A stretch of 64,000 bases of DNA from Lysobacteraceae bacterium NML93-0793 (GTDB lineage: Bacteria; Pseudomonadota; Gammaproteobacteria; Xanthomonadales; Xanthomonadaceae). The translations under genes and the position numbers were made by a program. The DNA is taken from positions 186,001 to 250,000 of the forward strand of contig NTJG01000006.1 of assembly GCA_002324875.1 (NCBI GenBank). Reading direction: 5' to 3'. Shown here in pieces: positions 41,902 through 56,109 of this stretch (position 1 is its first letter; each line of letters starts with the position of its first letter). Below the pieces are notes generated by a model, which saw only the letters and a program-made list of their open reading frames with translations, was not told the origin of the DNA and did not search any database.

Positions 41902-43581
41902 TCACACTTTTGTCGGCTCGTCGCGAAGCTCTCGGCGCAGGATCTTGCCGACATTGGTCTTGGGCAGTTCGTCGCGGAACTCGACGATCCGGGGATGCTT
42001 GTAGCCGGTGAGGTTCTCGCGCGCATGCGCCTTGACCTGCTCGGCAGTCAGTGACGGATCCTTGCGCACGATGACCACCTTGACCGCCTCGCCGGATTTG
42101 TCGTCAGGCACGCCGATCGCGGCGACCTCGAGAACGCCGGGCATCATCGCGATCACGTCCTCGATCTCGTTCGGGTACACGTTGAAGCCCGAGACCAGGA
42201 TCATGTCCTTCTTGCGATCGACGATGTAGAAGAAACCGTCGGCATCCATCTTCGCCATGTCGCCGGTATGCAGCCATCCGTCGGCATCGATCGCCTGGGC
42301 CGTGTCCTCGGGACGCTGCCAGTAGCCCTTCATCACCTGCGGGCCGCGGATGCAGAGTTCGCCGACCTCGCCGACCGGCAATTCCGTGCCGGCCTCGTCC
42401 TTGATGCAGGCTTCGGTGGACGGCACCGGCAGACCGATCGCGCCGTTGTACTCGGCCAGCGTCATCGGGTTGATGCAGGCGGCCGGCGAGGTTTCGGTAA
42501 GCCCGTAGGCCTCGACCAGCGTGGTGCCGGTCACCTTCTTCCAGCGGTCCGCGACGGCGCGCTGGACCGCCATGCCGCCACCGAGTGTGAGGTGTAGCTT
42601 CGAGAAGTCCACGTCGTCGAAGCCCGGCGTATTGAGCAGGCCGTTGAACAGCGTGTTGACCCCGGTGATGGCGGTCATCTGGATGCCCTTGAGCTCCTTG
42701 ACGAAGCCGGGCATGTCGCGGGGATTCGTGATCAGGTGGTTGTGCCCACCGAATTTCATGAAGACCAGGCCGTTCGCCGTCAACGCGAAGATGTGATACA
42801 GCGGCAGCGCCGTGACGATGAGCTCTTCGCCGGGCTTGGCATTCGTGCCGATCCACGCCGAGGCCTGCTGCATGTTCGCCACCATGTTGCGGTGGGTGAG
42901 CATGGCGCCCTTGGCCACGCCGGTGGTGCCGCCGGTGTACTGCAGGAACGCGATGTCCTCCAGTGTGATCGACACCTCCGGCATCGTGTGGCGGGTGCCA
43001 CGCGACAGCGCCTCACGGAAGCGGATCGCGCCGTGGATGCTGTAGTCGGGCACCATCTTCTTCACGTGCTTGAGCACGAAGTTGACGATCGGCCCCTTCG
43101 GAAAGCCGAGCAGATCGCCGAGGCCGGTGGTGATGACCTGCTTGATCCGGGTGTCGGCGAGCACGTCCTGGACGGTCTTGCCGAAGTTGTCGAGTACCAG
43201 GATCGCCGCCGCGCCCGAATCCACCAGCTGATGCCGCAGCTCGCGCGCGGTGTACATCGGATTGGTGTTGACCACCGTCAGCCCGGCGCGCAGCACGCCG
43301 AAGATCGCGATCGGATACTGCAGGCAATTGGGCATCATGATCGCGACGCGATCGCCCTTCTTGAGTTTCAGTTCGCCGAGCAGGTACTGGGCGAACTCCC
43401 GGCTGCGCGCGTCGAGCTCGGCGTAGGTGATCGTCCGGCCCATGTTCGAAAACGCGGGCCGGTCGCGGAAGCGGGTGATCGCTTCCTCGAGGACGGCAGG
43501 TACCGAGCGGTACTCCTCGGGATCGATCTCCGCGGGTACACCAGCCGGATAGTTCGCCAGCCACGGACGGTCTTGGGTCAT
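41902..43581 (-). CDS. rpfB: RpfB, long-chain fatty-acyl-CoA ligase
   Basis: The product has 559 residues of the ANL superfamily: P-loop-like [18 protein letters not shown] near 215, YGLTETSP near 355, [20 protein letters not shown] near 440 and the C-terminal Lys in [13 protein letters not shown]. It activates free fatty acids as acyl-CoA, and in Xanthomonas RpfB takes part in DSF turnover. ATG at 43579-43581 starts [16 protein letters not shown]. Same strand and upstream of rpfF. Confidence 0.95.
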   Translation of the reverse strand: MTQDRPWLANYPAGVPAEIDPEEYRSVPAVLEEAITRFRDRPAFSNMGRTITYAELDARSREFAQYLLGELKLKKGDRVAIMMPNCLQYPIAIFGVLRAGLTVVNTNPMYTARELRHQLVDSGAAAILVLDNFGKTVQDVLADTRIKQVITTGLGDLLGFPKGPIVNFVLKHVKKMVPDYSIHGAIRFREALSRGTRHTMPEVSITLEDIAFLQYTGGTTGVAKGAMLTHRNMVANMQQASAWIGTNAKPGEELIVTALPLYHIFALTANGLVFMKFGGHNHLITNPRDMPGFVKELKGIQMTAITGVNTLFNGLLNTPGFDDVDFSKLHLTLGGGMAVQRAVADRWKKVTGTTLVEAYGLTETSPAACINPMTLAEYNGAIGLPVPSTEACIKDEAGTELPVGEVGELCIRGPQVMKGYWQRPEDTAQAIDADGWLHTGDMAKMDADGFFYIVDRKKDMILVSGFNVYPNEIEDVIAMMPGVLEVAAIGVPDDKSGEAVKVVIVRKDPSLTAEQVKAHARENLTGYKHPRIVEFRDELPKTNVGKILRRELRDEPTKV

Positions 43582-43737
43582 GCGGTCCTCTCCCTGATAT
43601 CGAAGGCCGCCACTCGAAACGGTGCCGTGCCTGAACAATGTCGATCGATTGGAGCATAGCCCCCCCGACCTCGCAAGGCGCCGCAGGCGCATGCGCGCGT
43701 GGATAATCGTGTGGAATCCAGGACAGGCGCGTTGCGT

Positions 43738-44220
43738 ATGACGAACAGTTGGAACGGGGTGCAACGCGAGCGCCGCCGAGCGACCCCAGCGTCGCTCTGG
43801 TGTCTGGTGCTGAGTGTGCTGGTCCTGGCCACGTCGTGCTCGCGGACGCCGCCGGAGGAGGCCCTGCGCGAAACGGTCGCGGCGATGCAGGCGCACATCG
43901 CGTCGCGCGATGCGTCGGCATTGTACGGGCTGATCGACGAGGAGTTTTCCGGCCCCGAGGGCATGGATCGGCGCGGGGCGCGGCAACTGGCCACGGGCAT
44001 GATGCTGCGCTACCGGAGCGTCGGCGTGACGACCGGACCACTCGAGATCACGCTGCAGGGTGATGACCGGGCCACCGTCCGCACCCGGGTGCTGCTTACT
44101 GGTGGATCGGGCGCGGTGCTGCCCGACAGCGCCCGGGCCTATCGGGTCGAAAGCGCCTGGCGCCGTCGCGGCGACGACTGGCGCCTGCTTTCGTTGCGCT
44201 GGGAGCCGACCGGGCTCTGA
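43738..44220 (+). CDS. Small lipoprotein, NTF2-like
   Basis: The product has 160 residues: signal with [12 protein letters not shown], lipobox Cys near residue 34, then a compact alpha/beta domain ([20 protein letters not shown], then [20 protein letters not shown], ending [11 protein letters not shown]). The order of helices and curved strands suggests an NTF2/SnoaL-like fold; no catalytic residue is obvious. It is transcribed divergently from rpfB and convergent with acnA. An in-frame GTG at 43699 is an alternative start. Confidence 0.6.
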   Translation: MTNSWNGVQRERRRATPASLWCLVLSVLVLATSCSRTPPEEALRETVAAMQAHIASRDASALYGLIDEEFSGPEGMDRRGARQLATGMMLRYRSVGVTTGPLEITLQGDDRATVRTRVLLTGGSGAVLPDSARAYRVESAWRRRGDDWRLLSLRWEPTGL

Positions 44221-44667
44221 TCGAGCGTCCATCGCACACGTTGTGGCGCGTGCGAGCAGTCGGCGGCCAGGTCCGGTCTCTGGACGAACGGGTCGGCGCT
44301 CGCTGGTGAATGGCGTCGCGTGTTGCGCTTCGTAGTCGCATTCGCAGTGCGCCGACACGCCTCCGCCCGCGGTGTCAGACGTCCTCATGGCGTGCTCCCG
44401 AGGCGCGCGGGCCGCAGCCGTGATGGGCGAGGGTGACGCGCCTACGACGAACTCCTTCGCGCAGCTGGCGAACGCCCGTCGCGCTGCGACGGGCGGGGCT
44501 TCCGCCGGTTCCGGCGTCAGGCGGCCTTTTTCGCGGCGAGCTGCCGGAGGACGTAATGCAGCAGGCCGCCGTGGTGGGTGAGTCGGGCGCGTTTGCGACG
44601 CACCGCGTCGCGCGCCTGGCGAACGCCCGTCGCGCTGCGACGGGCGGGGCTTCTGCCGGTTCCTGCG
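44221..44667. other. Noncoding tract downstream of acnA with duplicated sequence
   Basis: No gene was recognised. The tract contains the outer copy of a duplicated acnA 3' end (44466-44576) and GC-rich hairpins CGCCCGTCGC-GCT-GCGACGGGCG, one in each copy, which may end transcription of acnA. Confidence 0.7.
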
Positions 44668-47433
<2,766 letters not shown>

Positions 47434-47658
47434 GCGGAAGGCTCCTGTCGCGGGTGGCTGGCGATGACCCGGAACCGGGTCAGGGCGCGCGGAAACGGGG
47501 CTCGGGTGGCGGCGAGGCCGGCAACCGAACGCGTTCAGTGTAGGCCGCGGTTCGTGGCGGAAATGTCATCACGCGTGACACACGGCGGATCAGGATGGCG
47601 CGCGGCACCCGGATCGGCCCACGCGCCCACGCCGCGGCTGCGCCTGGAGTATGCGCAG

Positions 47659-47687
47659 TCAGGTATGTATAATTCGGGCATACCTGA
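47659..47687 (+). promoter_or_regulatory. VapBC promoter/operator
   Basis: TCAGGTATG (47659-47667) and CATACCTGA (47679-47687) are perfect inverted repeats of 9 bases. The -10 box TATAAT (47668-47673) sits between them, so binding there would block RNA polymerase. This is the expected place for an AbrB-type antitoxin operator. The antitoxin starts 13 bases downstream. Confidence 0.75.
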
Positions 47688-47699
47688 TCGGAGCCGCCC

Positions 47700-47948
47700 A
47701 TGGAAGCGACCGTCGCCGAGCGAGGCCAGATCACCCTGCCCAAGGCGGTGCGCGATGCGCTCGGCCTGAGCAAGGGCACCATTCTCAAGGTCGAGCTGGA
47801 AGGCAGCCGGATCGTGCTGCGCAAGAGCGTCGACGATGCGGTGTCCCGTGCCCGTGGCCGGTTCAAGCTGGACGGGTTCGAATCGACCGACGCCGCCATG
47901 CGCGCCGTGCGCGGGCAGGGTGTCGACGGCGGAGATGCGGACCGGTGA
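47700..47948 (+). CDS. vapB: AbrB/SpoVT-type antitoxin (VapB)
   Basis: The product has 82 residues: swapped-hairpin DNA-binding fold VAERGQITLPKAVRDALGLS, then KVELEGSRIVLRKS, and a C-terminal tail with GRFKLDGFESTDAAMRAVRG that likely wraps the toxin. It should repress its own promoter at 47659-47687. Its stop overlaps the toxin GTG start (GTGA). Confidence 0.9.
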   Translation: MEATVAERGQITLPKAVRDALGLSKGTILKVELEGSRIVLRKSVDDAVSRARGRFKLDGFESTDAAMRAVRGQGVDGGDADR

Positions 47949-48346
47949 TCGCGGTCGATGCGCCGGTGCTGGTCGATCTGCTGGCCGACGGTCCGCTGGC
48001 CGATGCCGCCGAGGCCTGTCTGCGTCAGTACCTGAGCGCCGGCCCGGTGGTCGTCTGCGATGTCGCGCTGGCCGAGATCTGCGGTGCGCTGCACGACGGC
48101 GCCGACACCATGTCCGTGCTCGAGGACATGGGCATCCGGTTCTCGGCGATCGAGGTCAAGGCCGCGCTGCGCGCCGGCGAGATGCAACGGCGGTCCTGGC
48201 AGCGCGGTGATGTCGCCGGCCGGCCGTCGCGCGACTTTCTGGTCGGTGCGCATGCGCTGCTGCAGTGCAACGGCCTGATCACGCGGGACGACGCGTTCTT
48301 CCGCACGTATTTCAAGGGTCTCAAGCTGATCGTACCGTCGGCCTGA
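47945..48346 (+). CDS. vapC: PIN-domain toxin (VapC)
   Basis: The product has 133 residues starting [15 protein letters not shown] with the first catalytic Asp, [13 protein letters not shown] with Glu, and C-terminal [20 protein letters not shown] with the last acidic residues. VapC toxins cleave RNA, often initiator tRNA or 23S rRNA. It is coupled to vapB and lies 40 bases before acnB, so read-through into acnB is likely. Confidence 0.9.
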   Translation: MIAVDAPVLVDLLADGPLADAAEACLRQYLSAGPVVVCDVALAEICGALHDGADTMSVLEDMGIRFSAIEVKAALRAGEMQRRSWQRGDVAGRPSRDFLVGAHALLQCNGLITRDDAFFRTYFKGLKLIVPSA

Positions 48347-48386
48347 GACCGGTTATCCCGGTACCGTACGAATCTGGAGTTGTCGC

Positions 48387-50978
48387 ATGTTGGAAGCCTA
48401 CCGCCACCACGTTGCCGAGCGCGAAGCGCTGGGCATCCCGCCGCTGCCGCTCGATGCGCAGCAGACCGCCGACGTCATCGAGCTCCTGAAGAATCCGCCC
48501 GCCGGTGAAGCCGAGTTCCTGCTCGACCTGCTGACCCACCGCGTGCCGGCCGGCGTCGACGATGCCGCCAAGGTCAAGGCCTCGTATCTCGCCGCCATCG
48601 CCTTCGGCAGCGAGTCGAACCCGCTGATCACCCGCGCGCGCGCGACCGAGCTGCTGGGCACCATGCTCGGCGGCTACAACGTGCAGCCGCTGGTGGACCT
48701 GCTCGACGACGCCGAGGTCGGCGCCATCGCGGCCGATGCGCTCAAGCACACGCTGCTGGTGTTCGACGCGTTCCACGATGTCGAAGAGAAGGCCAAGGCC
48801 GGCAATGCGAATGCCAAGGCCGTGATCCAGAGCTGGGCCGACGCCGAATGGTTCACCAGCAAGCCGGAAGTGCCGCAGTCGATGACGCTGACGGTGTTCA
48901 AGGTGCCGGGCGAGACCAACACCGACGACCTGTCGCCGGCGCCCGACGCGACCACGCGTCCGGACATTCCGATGCACGCGCTGGCGATGCTGAAGAACAA
49001 GCGCGACGACGCGCCGTTCGTGCCGGAAGAGGACGGCAAGCGTGGTCCGATCCAGGCGATCCTCGATCTCAAGAACAAGGGCAACCTCGTCGCCTACGTC
49101 GGTGACGTGGTCGGCACCGGTTCTTCGCGCAAGTCGGCGACCAACAGCGTGCTGTGGTGGACCGGCGACGACATCCCCTACATCCCCAACAAGCGCGCCG
49201 GTGGCGTGTGCCTGGGCGCGAAGATCGCGCCGATCTTCTACAACACGATGGAGGACGCCGGCGCGCTGCCGATCGAACTCGACGTGTCGCAGATGGAGCA
49301 GGGCGACGTGATCGAACTGCGTCCCTACGATGGCAAGGCGCTCAAGGACGGCAACGTCATCGCCGAGTTCCAGGTGAAATCGGACGTGCTGTTCGATGAA
49401 GTGCGCGCCGGGGGCCGCATTCCGCTCATCATTGGCCGCGGCCTGACCGCCAAGGCGCGCGAGTCGCTGGGTCTGCCCGCGACCGAGCTGTTCCGCCTGC
49501 CGCAGCAGCCGGCCGATACCGGCAAGGGCTTCTCGCTGGCGCAGAAGATGGTTGGCCGCGCGATCGGCCTGCCGGACGGCCAGGGCGTGCGCCCGGGCAC
49601 GTACTGCGAGCCGAAGATGACCTCGGTCGGTTCACAGGACACCACCGGTCCGATGACCCGCGACGAGCTGAAGGATCTGGCGTGCCTGGGCTTCTCGGCC
49701 GATCTCGTGATGCAGTCGTTCTGCCACACCGCGGCGTATCCCAAGCCGGTCGACGTCAAGACGCATCACACGCTGCCGGAGTTCATCTCCACGCGTGGCG
49801 GCATCTCGCTGCGTCCCGGCGACGGCGTGATCCACAGCTGGCTCAACCGCATGCTGTTGCCCGACACCGTCGGCACCGGCGGCGACTCGCACACGCGTTT
49901 TCCGGTCGGCATCTCGTTCCCGGCCGGCTCGGGCCTGGTGGCGTTCGCGGCTGCGACCGGCGTCATGCCGCTCGACATGCCGGAATCGGTGCTGGTGCGC
50001 TTCAAGGGCAAGATGCAGCCCGGCGTCACCCTGCGCGATCTGGTCAACGCGATTCCGCTGTATGCGATCAAGCAGGGCCTGCTGACCGTCGCCAAGCAGG
50101 GCAAGAAGAACATCTTCTCCGGTCGCATTCTCGAGATCGAAGGCCTGCCGGATCTCAAGGTCGAGCAGGCGTTCGAACTGTCCGACGCCTCGGCCGAGCG
50201 TTCGGCGGCCGGCTGCACCGTGCACCTCGACAAGGCGCCGATCATCGAATACATCACCAGCAACATCACGCTGTTGAAGTGGATGATCGCCGAGGGCTAT
50301 CAGGATCCGCGTTCGCTGGCCCGTCGGATCGAGAAGATGGAAGCCTGGCTCGCCGATCCGCAGCTGCTCGAGGGCGATGCCGACGCCGAATACGCCGCGG
50401 TCATCGAGATCGACCTCGCCGACGTGCACGAGCCCATCGTCGCGTGCCCGAACGATCCGGACGACGTCAAGACGCTGTCGGAAGTCGCCGGCGCGGTCAT
50501 CGACGAGGTCTTCATCGGTTCGTGCATGACCAACATCGGCCACTTCCGCGCCGCGTCGAAGCTGCTGGAAGGCAAGCGCGACATCCCGACCAAGCTGTGG
50601 GTCGCACCGCCGACCAAGATGGACGCCGCCGAGCTCACCAAGGAAGGCCATTACGGCACCTTCGGCACGGCCGGCGCGCGCATGGAAATGCCGGGCTGCT
50701 CGCTGTGCATGGGCAACCAGGCGCAGGTGAAGGAAGGCGCGACGGTGTTCTCCACGTCCACCCGCAACTTCCCCAACCGCCTGGGCCGCAACTCGAACGT
50801 GTATCTGGGCTCGGCCGAGCTCGCCGCGATCTGCTCGCGTCTGGGCCGGATCCCGACCAAGGCCGAGTACATGGCCGACGTCGGCGTGCTCGATGCGTCC
50901 GCGAACGAGATCTACCGCTACATGAACTTCGACCAGATTCCGGAGTACGTCGAAGCAGGTGAAGCAACCGCCGCCTGA
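48387..50978 (+). CDS. acnB: Aconitate hydratase B
   Basis: The product has 863 residues. N-terminal HEAT-like domain ([20 protein letters not shown]), swivel domain with [17 protein letters not shown] near 242, [20 protein letters not shown] near 495, and cluster ligands in [14 protein letters not shown] and [11 protein letters not shown]. It is the AcnB-type tricarboxylic-acid aconitase. Confidence 0.96.
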   Translation: MLEAYRHHVAEREALGIPPLPLDAQQTADVIELLKNPPAGEAEFLLDLLTHRVPAGVDDAAKVKASYLAAIAFGSESNPLITRARATELLGTMLGGYNVQPLVDLLDDAEVGAIAADALKHTLLVFDAFHDVEEKAKAGNANAKAVIQSWADAEWFTSKPEVPQSMTLTVFKVPGETNTDDLSPAPDATTRPDIPMHALAMLKNKRDDAPFVPEEDGKRGPIQAILDLKNKGNLVAYVGDVVGTGSSRKSATNSVLWWTGDDIPYIPNKRAGGVCLGAKIAPIFYNTMEDAGALPIELDVSQMEQGDVIELRPYDGKALKDGNVIAEFQVKSDVLFDEVRAGGRIPLIIGRGLTAKARESLGLPATELFRLPQQPADTGKGFSLAQKMVGRAIGLPDGQGVRPGTYCEPKMTSVGSQDTTGPMTRDELKDLACLGFSADLVMQSFCHTAAYPKPVDVKTHHTLPEFISTRGGISLRPGDGVIHSWLNRMLLPDTVGTGGDSHTRFPVGISFPAGSGLVAFAAATGVMPLDMPESVLVRFKGKMQPGVTLRDLVNAIPLYAIKQGLLTVAKQGKKNIFSGRILEIEGLPDLKVEQAFELSDASAERSAAGCTVHLDKAPIIEYITSNITLLKWMIAEGYQDPRSLARRIEKMEAWLADPQLLEGDADAEYAAVIEIDLADVHEPIVACPNDPDDVKTLSEVAGAVIDEVFIGSCMTNIGHFRAASKLLEGKRDIPTKLWVAPPTKMDAAELTKEGHYGTFGTAGARMEMPGCSLCMGNQAQVKEGATVFSTSTRNFPNRLGRNSNVYLGSAELAAICSRLGRIPTKAEYMADVGVLDASANEIYRYMNFDQIPEYVEAGEATAA

Positions 50979-51002
50979 TTCCGGGGCGAGCGCCGCATAC
51001 GG

Positions 51003-51037
51003 AACACCCGGCCTTGCGCCGGGTGTTTTCGTTTCGG
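51003..51037 (+). terminator. Terminator of acnB
   Basis: AACACCCGGC / GCCGGGTGTT form a perfect 10-bp stem around CTTGC, followed by TTCGTTT, 25 bases after the acnB stop. It may also act on the convergent cheB transcript. Confidence 0.85.
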
Positions 51038-51080
51038 GAGTGTCCGCTCGACAGCAGACGGGCGGGCAGGCAGCGAGCGC

Positions 51081-52145
51081 TCAGTCGCGGGTGAGCGCGA
51101 GCAGGCGCTCGGCGATCGCGTCCAGGGGCAGGATTTCCTGCGCGGCGCCGAGCTTGGCGGCGGCGCCCGGCATGCCCCAGACCACGCTGGTGGCTTCGTC
51201 CTGGATCAGCGTCGACGCGCCGGCTTGGCGCAGCTCCAGCAGGCCGCGTGCGCCGTCGTCGCCCATGCCGGTGAGGATGGCGGCCACCGCATTGCTGCCG
51301 GCGGCTTCGGCGACGGAGCGGAACAGCACGTCCACGGCCGGGCGGTGGCGGTTGACCGGCGGTCCGTTGTCGAGGCGGCAGCGCCAGCGGGCACCGTCGC
51401 GGACCACACGCAGATGATGATCGCCCGGCGGCAGGTAGGCGTGGCCGGGCAGGATCATCTCGCCATCGCGCGCCTCGCGCACCAGCATCGGCGAATGGCG
51501 GTCCAGACGCTCGACGAAGGGGCGGCTGAAGCTCGCGGGGATGTGCTGGGTGAGCACGATCGCGGGCGCATCGGGCGGCATGCGCTCGAGCACGACGCGG
51601 ATCGCCTCGGTGCCGCCTGCGGAGGCGCCGATCGCGATGAGCCGGTCGGTGGTGCGGAAGCGGGTGGCGACCGGGGCCTGCGGCGCGGTCTGCGCATCCA
51701 GCCGCACGACCGGTCGCGCGGCGGCCGCAGGCGCAGGGCGCACACGGGCGCGCGCAGCGGCCTTGACCTTGGCGACGATCTCGTCGGCGTAGTCGGCCAG
51801 GCCCTGGGCCAGGCCGGCCTTGGGCTTGGTCACGAAATCCACCGCGCCCAGCGCCAGCGCCTGCAGGGTGATGTCGACGCCGCGCTCGGTCAGCGAGGAC
51901 ACCATGACCACCGGCATCGGCCGCAGACGCATCAGGTTCTCGAGGAACACCAGGCCGTCCATGCGCGGCATTTCGACGTCGAGGGTGAGCACGTCGGGAT
52001 TGAGCCGCTTGATCTTCTCGCGCGCCAGCAGCGGATCGGCGGCGCTGCCGACGACTTCGATGGCCGGATCCTGGGACAGGATTTCGGTGAGCAGCTGCCG
52101 GACGACGGCCGAGTCGTCGACGATCAGGACGCGGCACGGGTTCAT
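51081..52145 (-). CDS. cheB: Chemotaxis methylesterase/deamidase CheB
   Basis: The product has 354 residues: receiver domain 1-125 with Asp in [12 protein letters not shown], an Ala/Pro linker near 135-155, and the esterase domain with catalytic Ser in [11 protein letters not shown], His in TQHIP and Asp in [11 protein letters not shown]. It removes methyl groups from receptors when phosphorylated. The start overlaps cheD by four bases. Confidence 0.96.
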   Translation of the reverse strand: MNPCRVLIVDDSAVVRQLLTEILSQDPAIEVVGSAADPLLAREKIKRLNPDVLTLDVEMPRMDGLVFLENLMRLRPMPVVMVSSLTERGVDITLQALALGAVDFVTKPKAGLAQGLADYADEIVAKVKAAARARVRPAPAAAARPVVRLDAQTAPQAPVATRFRTTDRLIAIGASAGGTEAIRVVLERMPPDAPAIVLTQHIPASFSRPFVERLDRHSPMLVREARDGEMILPGHAYLPPGDHHLRVVRDGARWRCRLDNGPPVNRHRPAVDVLFRSVAEAAGSNAVAAILTGMGDDGARGLLELRQAGASTLIQDEATSVVWGMPGAAAKLGAAQEILPLDAIAERLLALTRD

Positions 52146-52738
52146 TCGAACAGTTCCACGCCGCCGCTGACCGGCGTCTTCGACAGGCGCGCACGCACGG
52201 CGGTTTCGGCGGCCACCACTTCAGCCTCGTGGGCATGCGGCAACCGGTTGACCATCACCTTGCCGGTCTCCGGGAAGAACCACACCTTGCGCGGATGGAT
52301 GCCGCGCAGGTCCTCGGCGACAACGGGGATCTGTTCGGCGTCGAGATAGGCCAGCACGAACTCCGCGTTGCGGGTGCCCACCGGGTTGGAGGTGAAGCCC
52401 TTGAGCACGTTGGCGCCGCCGAAGACCTTGGCCTCGAGGCGGCGTCGGCTCGCACCGCGCTTGAGCAGTTCGTTGATCAGCAGTTCCATCGCGTAGCTGC
52501 CGTAGCGCGCCGGCGCGCCGTCGCCCACGTTGCCTTCGGGCAGCATGAAGTGGTTCATGCCGCCGAGCTGGAGCAGTGGGTCGCGCACGCAGGCGGCGAT
52601 GCAGGAACCGAGCACCGTCACCAGGGCCGTGCCGTCGTCGACCACCAGGTACTGGGTGGGCAGCAGCTTGGCGGCCGGCACCTTGAACTGGGGATCGCGA
52701 TAACGCATCACATCGTCGCTGAGGGCCGCACGACTCAT
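52142..52738 (-). CDS. cheD: Receptor glutamine deamidase CheD
   Basis: The product has 198 residues: catalytic Cys in [15 protein letters not shown], His in [11 protein letters not shown], then [15 protein letters not shown] and KVFGGANVL. CheD deamidates receptor glutamines. Overlaps cheR and cheB by four bases at either end, so the three methylation-system enzymes are made together. Confidence 0.95.
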   Translation of the reverse strand: MSRAALSDDVMRYRDPQFKVPAAKLLPTQYLVVDDGTALVTVLGSCIAACVRDPLLQLGGMNHFMLPEGNVGDGAPARYGSYAMELLINELLKRGASRRRLEAKVFGGANVLKGFTSNPVGTRNAEFVLAYLDAEQIPVVAEDLRGIHPRKVWFFPETGKVMVNRLPHAHEAEVVAAETAVRARLSKTPVSGGVELFE

Positions 52739-53607
52739 CCGGCATGCGCTCCCATGTTGCGGCGGTACAGCGTGCGGCCACAGGGGCGGATCAGATCGGC
52801 GGCGTGCAGGTAGTTCTCCGAATGCCCGGTATAGAGCAGGCTGTCGGCATCCATGTGCGTGACCACGCGCGACAGGATGCCGCGCTGCGTGGGCTTGTCG
52901 AAATAGATCATCACATTGCGGCAGAACACCGCGGCGAACGGCCCGCCGATGTCGTAGCGCGGGCTGAGCAGGTTCAGCGGACGGAACTCGATCAGCGCCT
53001 GCAGCGCCGGGTGCACGCGGCAGTGGCCTTCGTTGGGTCCGGTGCCGCGCTGGAAGAAACGTCGCTTGCGCTCGGCGCTCAAGCTGGCCACGCGCTCCAC
53101 CGGATACACGCCGCGCTGCGCGGTCGCCAGCACCTGAGTGTCGATGTCGGTCGCGATGATGCGCACCGGCGGCGCCATCGTGCCGAAGGTCTCGCAGGCG
53201 GTGATCGCGATGGAATAGGGCTCTTCGCCGGTGGACGCGGCGCAGGACCACAACGCGAGCGGGCCGCGCGCCGCCGTGCCGGCGGCAGACAGTTGCTCGT
53301 GAAGATGCTCGAAATGATGCGGTTCGCGGAAAAACGCCGTGAGATTGGTGGTCAGTGCGTTGGTGAACGCCTGCCACTCGTCGCCGTCGACATTGCGCTC
53401 GAGCTGGTCGAGATAGGTGCCGAACTCGGTGAGCCCGAGCGCCCGCAGGCGTCGCGACAGACGGCCGTAGACCATGTCGCGCTTGCTGTCGACCAGCGCG
53501 ATCCCGGCGCGGTCGTGGATCAACTGGCAGACGCGACGGAAATCACGCTCCGAAAACACGAAATCGCGGTTTCCGCCAGGCGGGTGGGGCAGGGACGTCG
53601 CAGCCAT
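52735..53607 (-). CDS. cheR: Chemotaxis methyltransferase CheR
   Basis: The product has 290 residues: N-terminal helical domain ([20 protein letters not shown]), AdoMet site [27 protein letters not shown] and [10 protein letters not shown]. Start ATG at 53605-53607 is chosen over a longer in-frame start at 53679, because the sigma-28 promoter at 53639-53665 would lie inside the longer frame. It methylates receptor glutamates, helped by WxxF tails such as those of the three receptors encoded next door. Confidence 0.94.
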   Translation of the reverse strand: MAATSLPHPPGGNRDFVFSERDFRRVCQLIHDRAGIALVDSKRDMVYGRLSRRLRALGLTEFGTYLDQLERNVDGDEWQAFTNALTTNLTAFFREPHHFEHLHEQLSAAGTAARGPLALWSCAASTGEEPYSIAITACETFGTMAPPVRIIATDIDTQVLATAQRGVYPVERVASLSAERKRRFFQRGTGPNEGHCRVHPALQALIEFRPLNLLSPRYDIGGPFAAVFCRNVMIYFDKPTQRGILSRVVTHMDADSLLYTGHSENYLHAADLIRPCGRTLYRRNMGAHAG

Positions 53608-53638
53608 CGCGCGGTGCTCGAACAGGGGTACAGAGGAG

Positions 53639-53665
53639 ATATCGGCCCCGGCAGGCGAACATTGA
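53639..53665 (-). promoter_or_regulatory. Sigma-28 promoter of cheR-cheD-cheB
   Basis: On the minus strand TCAA, 15 bases, GCCGATAT. It overlaps an inverted repeat GCCCCGGCA / TGCCGGGGC (53645-53675) that may terminate the upstream receptor gene. Confidence 0.7.
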
Positions 53666-53699
53666 CTGCCGGGGCGCATATGAACCCGATCGGGCGGGA

Positions 53700-55973
53700 T
53701 CAGAACTCGGCCCAGTCGGCCTCCGTCACGATCGCAACCGCCGTGGGACGTGCCGCCCGTGCGGGACCGGCCGAGCGCACGGACGGCCTAGCGGCGGGCA
53801 CGGCGCGTGCGGACGGCTTCGCGGGCACGCCGGTCGGTGCCGCCATGCGAGGCGCCGAGGCCGTCGCATCGACGCGGAAGATCGCGACGGTGCGGGTCAG
53901 GCCGGCGGCCTGCTCTTCCATCGCCCGCGCCGCGGCCGAGGCTTCTTCCACCAGGGCCGCGTTCTGCTGCGTGGTTTCGTCCATCTGGGTGATGGTCTGG
54001 TTGACCTGCTCGATGCCGGCCGCCTGTTCCTGCGAGGCCGCCGCGATCTCCGACATGATGTCGGTCACGCGCTGCACCGAACTGACGATTTCGCCCATGG
54101 TCTTGCCGGCCTGGGCGGCCAGCGCCGCGCCATCGGACACCTTGCTGGTGGAATCGTCGATCAGGCCCTTGATCTCCTTCGCGGCCTGGGCGCTGCGCTG
54201 GGCCAGCGTGCGCACCTCGCTGGCGACGACCGCGAAGCCGCGGCCCTGTTCGCCGGCGCGCGCCGCTTCCACCGCGGCGTTGAGCGCGAGGATGTTGGTC
54301 TGGAACGCGATGCCGTCGATGACCGAGATGATGTCGCCGATGCGCCGCGATGCGGTTTCGATGTCGGCCATCGTGGTGACCACCTGACCGACCACGTCGC
54401 CGCCTTGCGACGCCACCGACGCCGCGCCGATCGCCAGCTGGTTGGCCTGTCGCGCGTGATCGGCGTTCTGGCGCACGGTGGAGGTGAGTTCCTCCATCGA
54501 GGCCGCGGTTTCTTCGAGGTTGGCGGCCTGCTGCTCGGTGCGGCGGGACAGATCGTTGTTGCCCGAGGCGATCTCCGACGACGCCGTGGCGATGGCGCCC
54601 GAGGCCGAGCGGATCCGGCTGACGATGCTGCTGAGCTGGACGACGGTGGCATTGGCGTCGTCGCGCATGCTGGCGAACACGCCATGGAATTCGCCATCCA
54701 TACGGGTGTCGAGATCGCCGGCGGCGATGGACCGCAGCAGCTGCGAGAGATGGGCGAGGTTGCGGTCGCTGCTGTCCATCATCGCGTTGAGATCACGCAC
54801 CATCGCCCGGAAATCGGCCCGGTAGGCCGACTCGTCGCCGCGCACGCTGAAGTCGCCCGCAGCCGCGGCATCGGCCAGTCGGTGGATCTCGCCGTTGATC
54901 GACTGCAGACTGCGCTTGGCCGCATCCATCGCTTCGTGCAGCGTGGCGCGCGTGCCGGGCAGACGGCGCGCGTCGCGCGACAGATCGCCGCTGGCATAGT
55001 CGTGCAGCACACCGATCGCATCCTGGAAGGCATCCAGGTGTTCGAACATCATCGTGTTGATGCCGGCCGCCAGCTCGCCGTACACGCCGGGGAAGTCTTC
55101 GGGCATGCGGTGCGCGATGTCCTCGCCCGCGTGCTTGCGGGTCATCTCGTGCATCTGCTGCGAGAACCGCTCGAGCACGTGCACCATCCCATCGGTGGCC
55201 TGCAGCATCTGACCGATCTCGTCCCGCCCGTGGGCACCGGTGCGCACGCTGAGGTCGCCGCGCGCGACGCCGCGCACCGCCGCCAGGGCGCGGCCCACCG
55301 CGTCGAGCACGGATGCGCCGATGCCCCAGCCGATCAGCAGATTGACCAGCACCAGCGCGCCGCCGGTGGCCCCCATGATCAGGGTGAAGATCATCGCCTG
55401 CGCCTGGGTGTCGTCGAGATAGACGCCCGTGGCGACCACCCAGCCCCAGGGTGCGTACAGGGCGGCATACGAGGTCTTCTGCACGGGGGCGTCCACGCCG
55501 GCCTTGGCCCAGGTGTAGTCCACGAAGCCGCCGCCGGCCTGCGCGGCGGCGACGAACTCGGGGAAGATCGCCTTGCCGTCCGGACTGAGCACGGTGTTCA
55601 GGGGCTGGCCGATCAGATCCGGGCGCGTGGGATGCATCAGCATGTGCGGCGCTTCGTCGGTGACGAAGAAGTAGTCCACGCCCTTGGACGCCTGCATGGC
55701 TTTCAGCACCTCGAGCGCGCCGGCCTTGGCGTCGTCGGATGCGAGCTCGCCGCGCTCGGCACGCGCCGCGAACTGTTCCACCACGCCCAGCGCCATTTCC
55801 GTCTGCGCGCGCAGCGCGTTCTGCCGGGTGTCGTTGAGGTCGACGTACTGCAGGCGTGCGGCAACGACCGCCAACGCCACGATGCCGATAGCGACGAATA
55901 CCGTCTGCAGAAGGAACTTCTGCCGCATGGACAGGTTGGACAGGCGGCGGTACAGGGCGTGCTTGACGTGCAT
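53700..55973 (-). CDS. Methyl-accepting chemotaxis protein with Cache-type sensor
   Basis: The product has 757 residues. Membrane helix 21-42, periplasmic sCache-like domain about 45-190 ([39 protein letters not shown]), second helix about 195-220, then HAMP and related linker repeats to 450 and the MCP signalling hairpin with [20 protein letters not shown] near 590. The Pro/Ala-rich tail ends EADWAEF, a WxxF-type CheR/CheB docking peptide. It lies upstream of cheR on the same strand. The ligand is unknown; small organic acids are typical for Cache receptors. Confidence 0.92.
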   Translation of the reverse strand: MHVKHALYRRLSNLSMRQKFLLQTVFVAIGIVALAVVAARLQYVDLNDTRQNALRAQTEMALGVVEQFAARAERGELASDDAKAGALEVLKAMQASKGVDYFFVTDEAPHMLMHPTRPDLIGQPLNTVLSPDGKAIFPEFVAAAQAGGGFVDYTWAKAGVDAPVQKTSYAALYAPWGWVVATGVYLDDTQAQAMIFTLIMGATGGALVLVNLLIGWGIGASVLDAVGRALAAVRGVARGDLSVRTGAHGRDEIGQMLQATDGMVHVLERFSQQMHEMTRKHAGEDIAHRMPEDFPGVYGELAAGINTMMFEHLDAFQDAIGVLHDYASGDLSRDARRLPGTRATLHEAMDAAKRSLQSINGEIHRLADAAAAGDFSVRGDESAYRADFRAMVRDLNAMMDSSDRNLAHLSQLLRSIAAGDLDTRMDGEFHGVFASMRDDANATVVQLSSIVSRIRSASGAIATASSEIASGNNDLSRRTEQQAANLEETAASMEELTSTVRQNADHARQANQLAIGAASVASQGGDVVGQVVTTMADIETASRRIGDIISVIDGIAFQTNILALNAAVEAARAGEQGRGFAVVASEVRTLAQRSAQAAKEIKGLIDDSTSKVSDGAALAAQAGKTMGEIVSSVQRVTDIMSEIAAASQEQAAGIEQVNQTITQMDETTQQNAALVEEASAAARAMEEQAAGLTRTVAIFRVDATASAPRMAAPTGVPAKPSARAVPAARPSVRSAGPARAARPTAVAIVTEADWAEF

Positions 55974-56003
55974 GACGGCTGGATATGTACGGACTCTGTC
56001 CTG

Positions 56004-56030
56004 TTATCGGCCGCGGCGGGTGATTCTGAG
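56004..56030 (-). promoter_or_regulatory. Sigma-28 promoter of the Cache receptor
   Basis: On the minus strand CTCA, 15 bases, GCCGATAA (perfect -10 element). The receptor ATG is about 30 bases downstream. The -35 box is weaker than in the other five. Confidence 0.6.
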
Positions 56031-56069
56031 CCGCGCTGTGTGGCTGCAGGCGCGGGGCGACGCGTTCAG

Positions 56070-56099
56070 CACAAAGCCCCGGACAGGCGGGGCTTTGTG
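56070..56099 (-). terminator. Terminator of the PAS receptor gene
   Basis: CACAAAGCCCCG / CGGGGCTTTGTG form a perfect 12-bp stem with loop GACAGG, starting 11 bases after the stop codon at 56110. Confidence 0.75.
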
Positions 56100-56109
56100 G
56101 CGGATCAGG

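Noticed and set aside
53608..53679. Longer start for cheR
   Set aside because: The sigma-28 promoter lies within this extension, so the start must be downstream.
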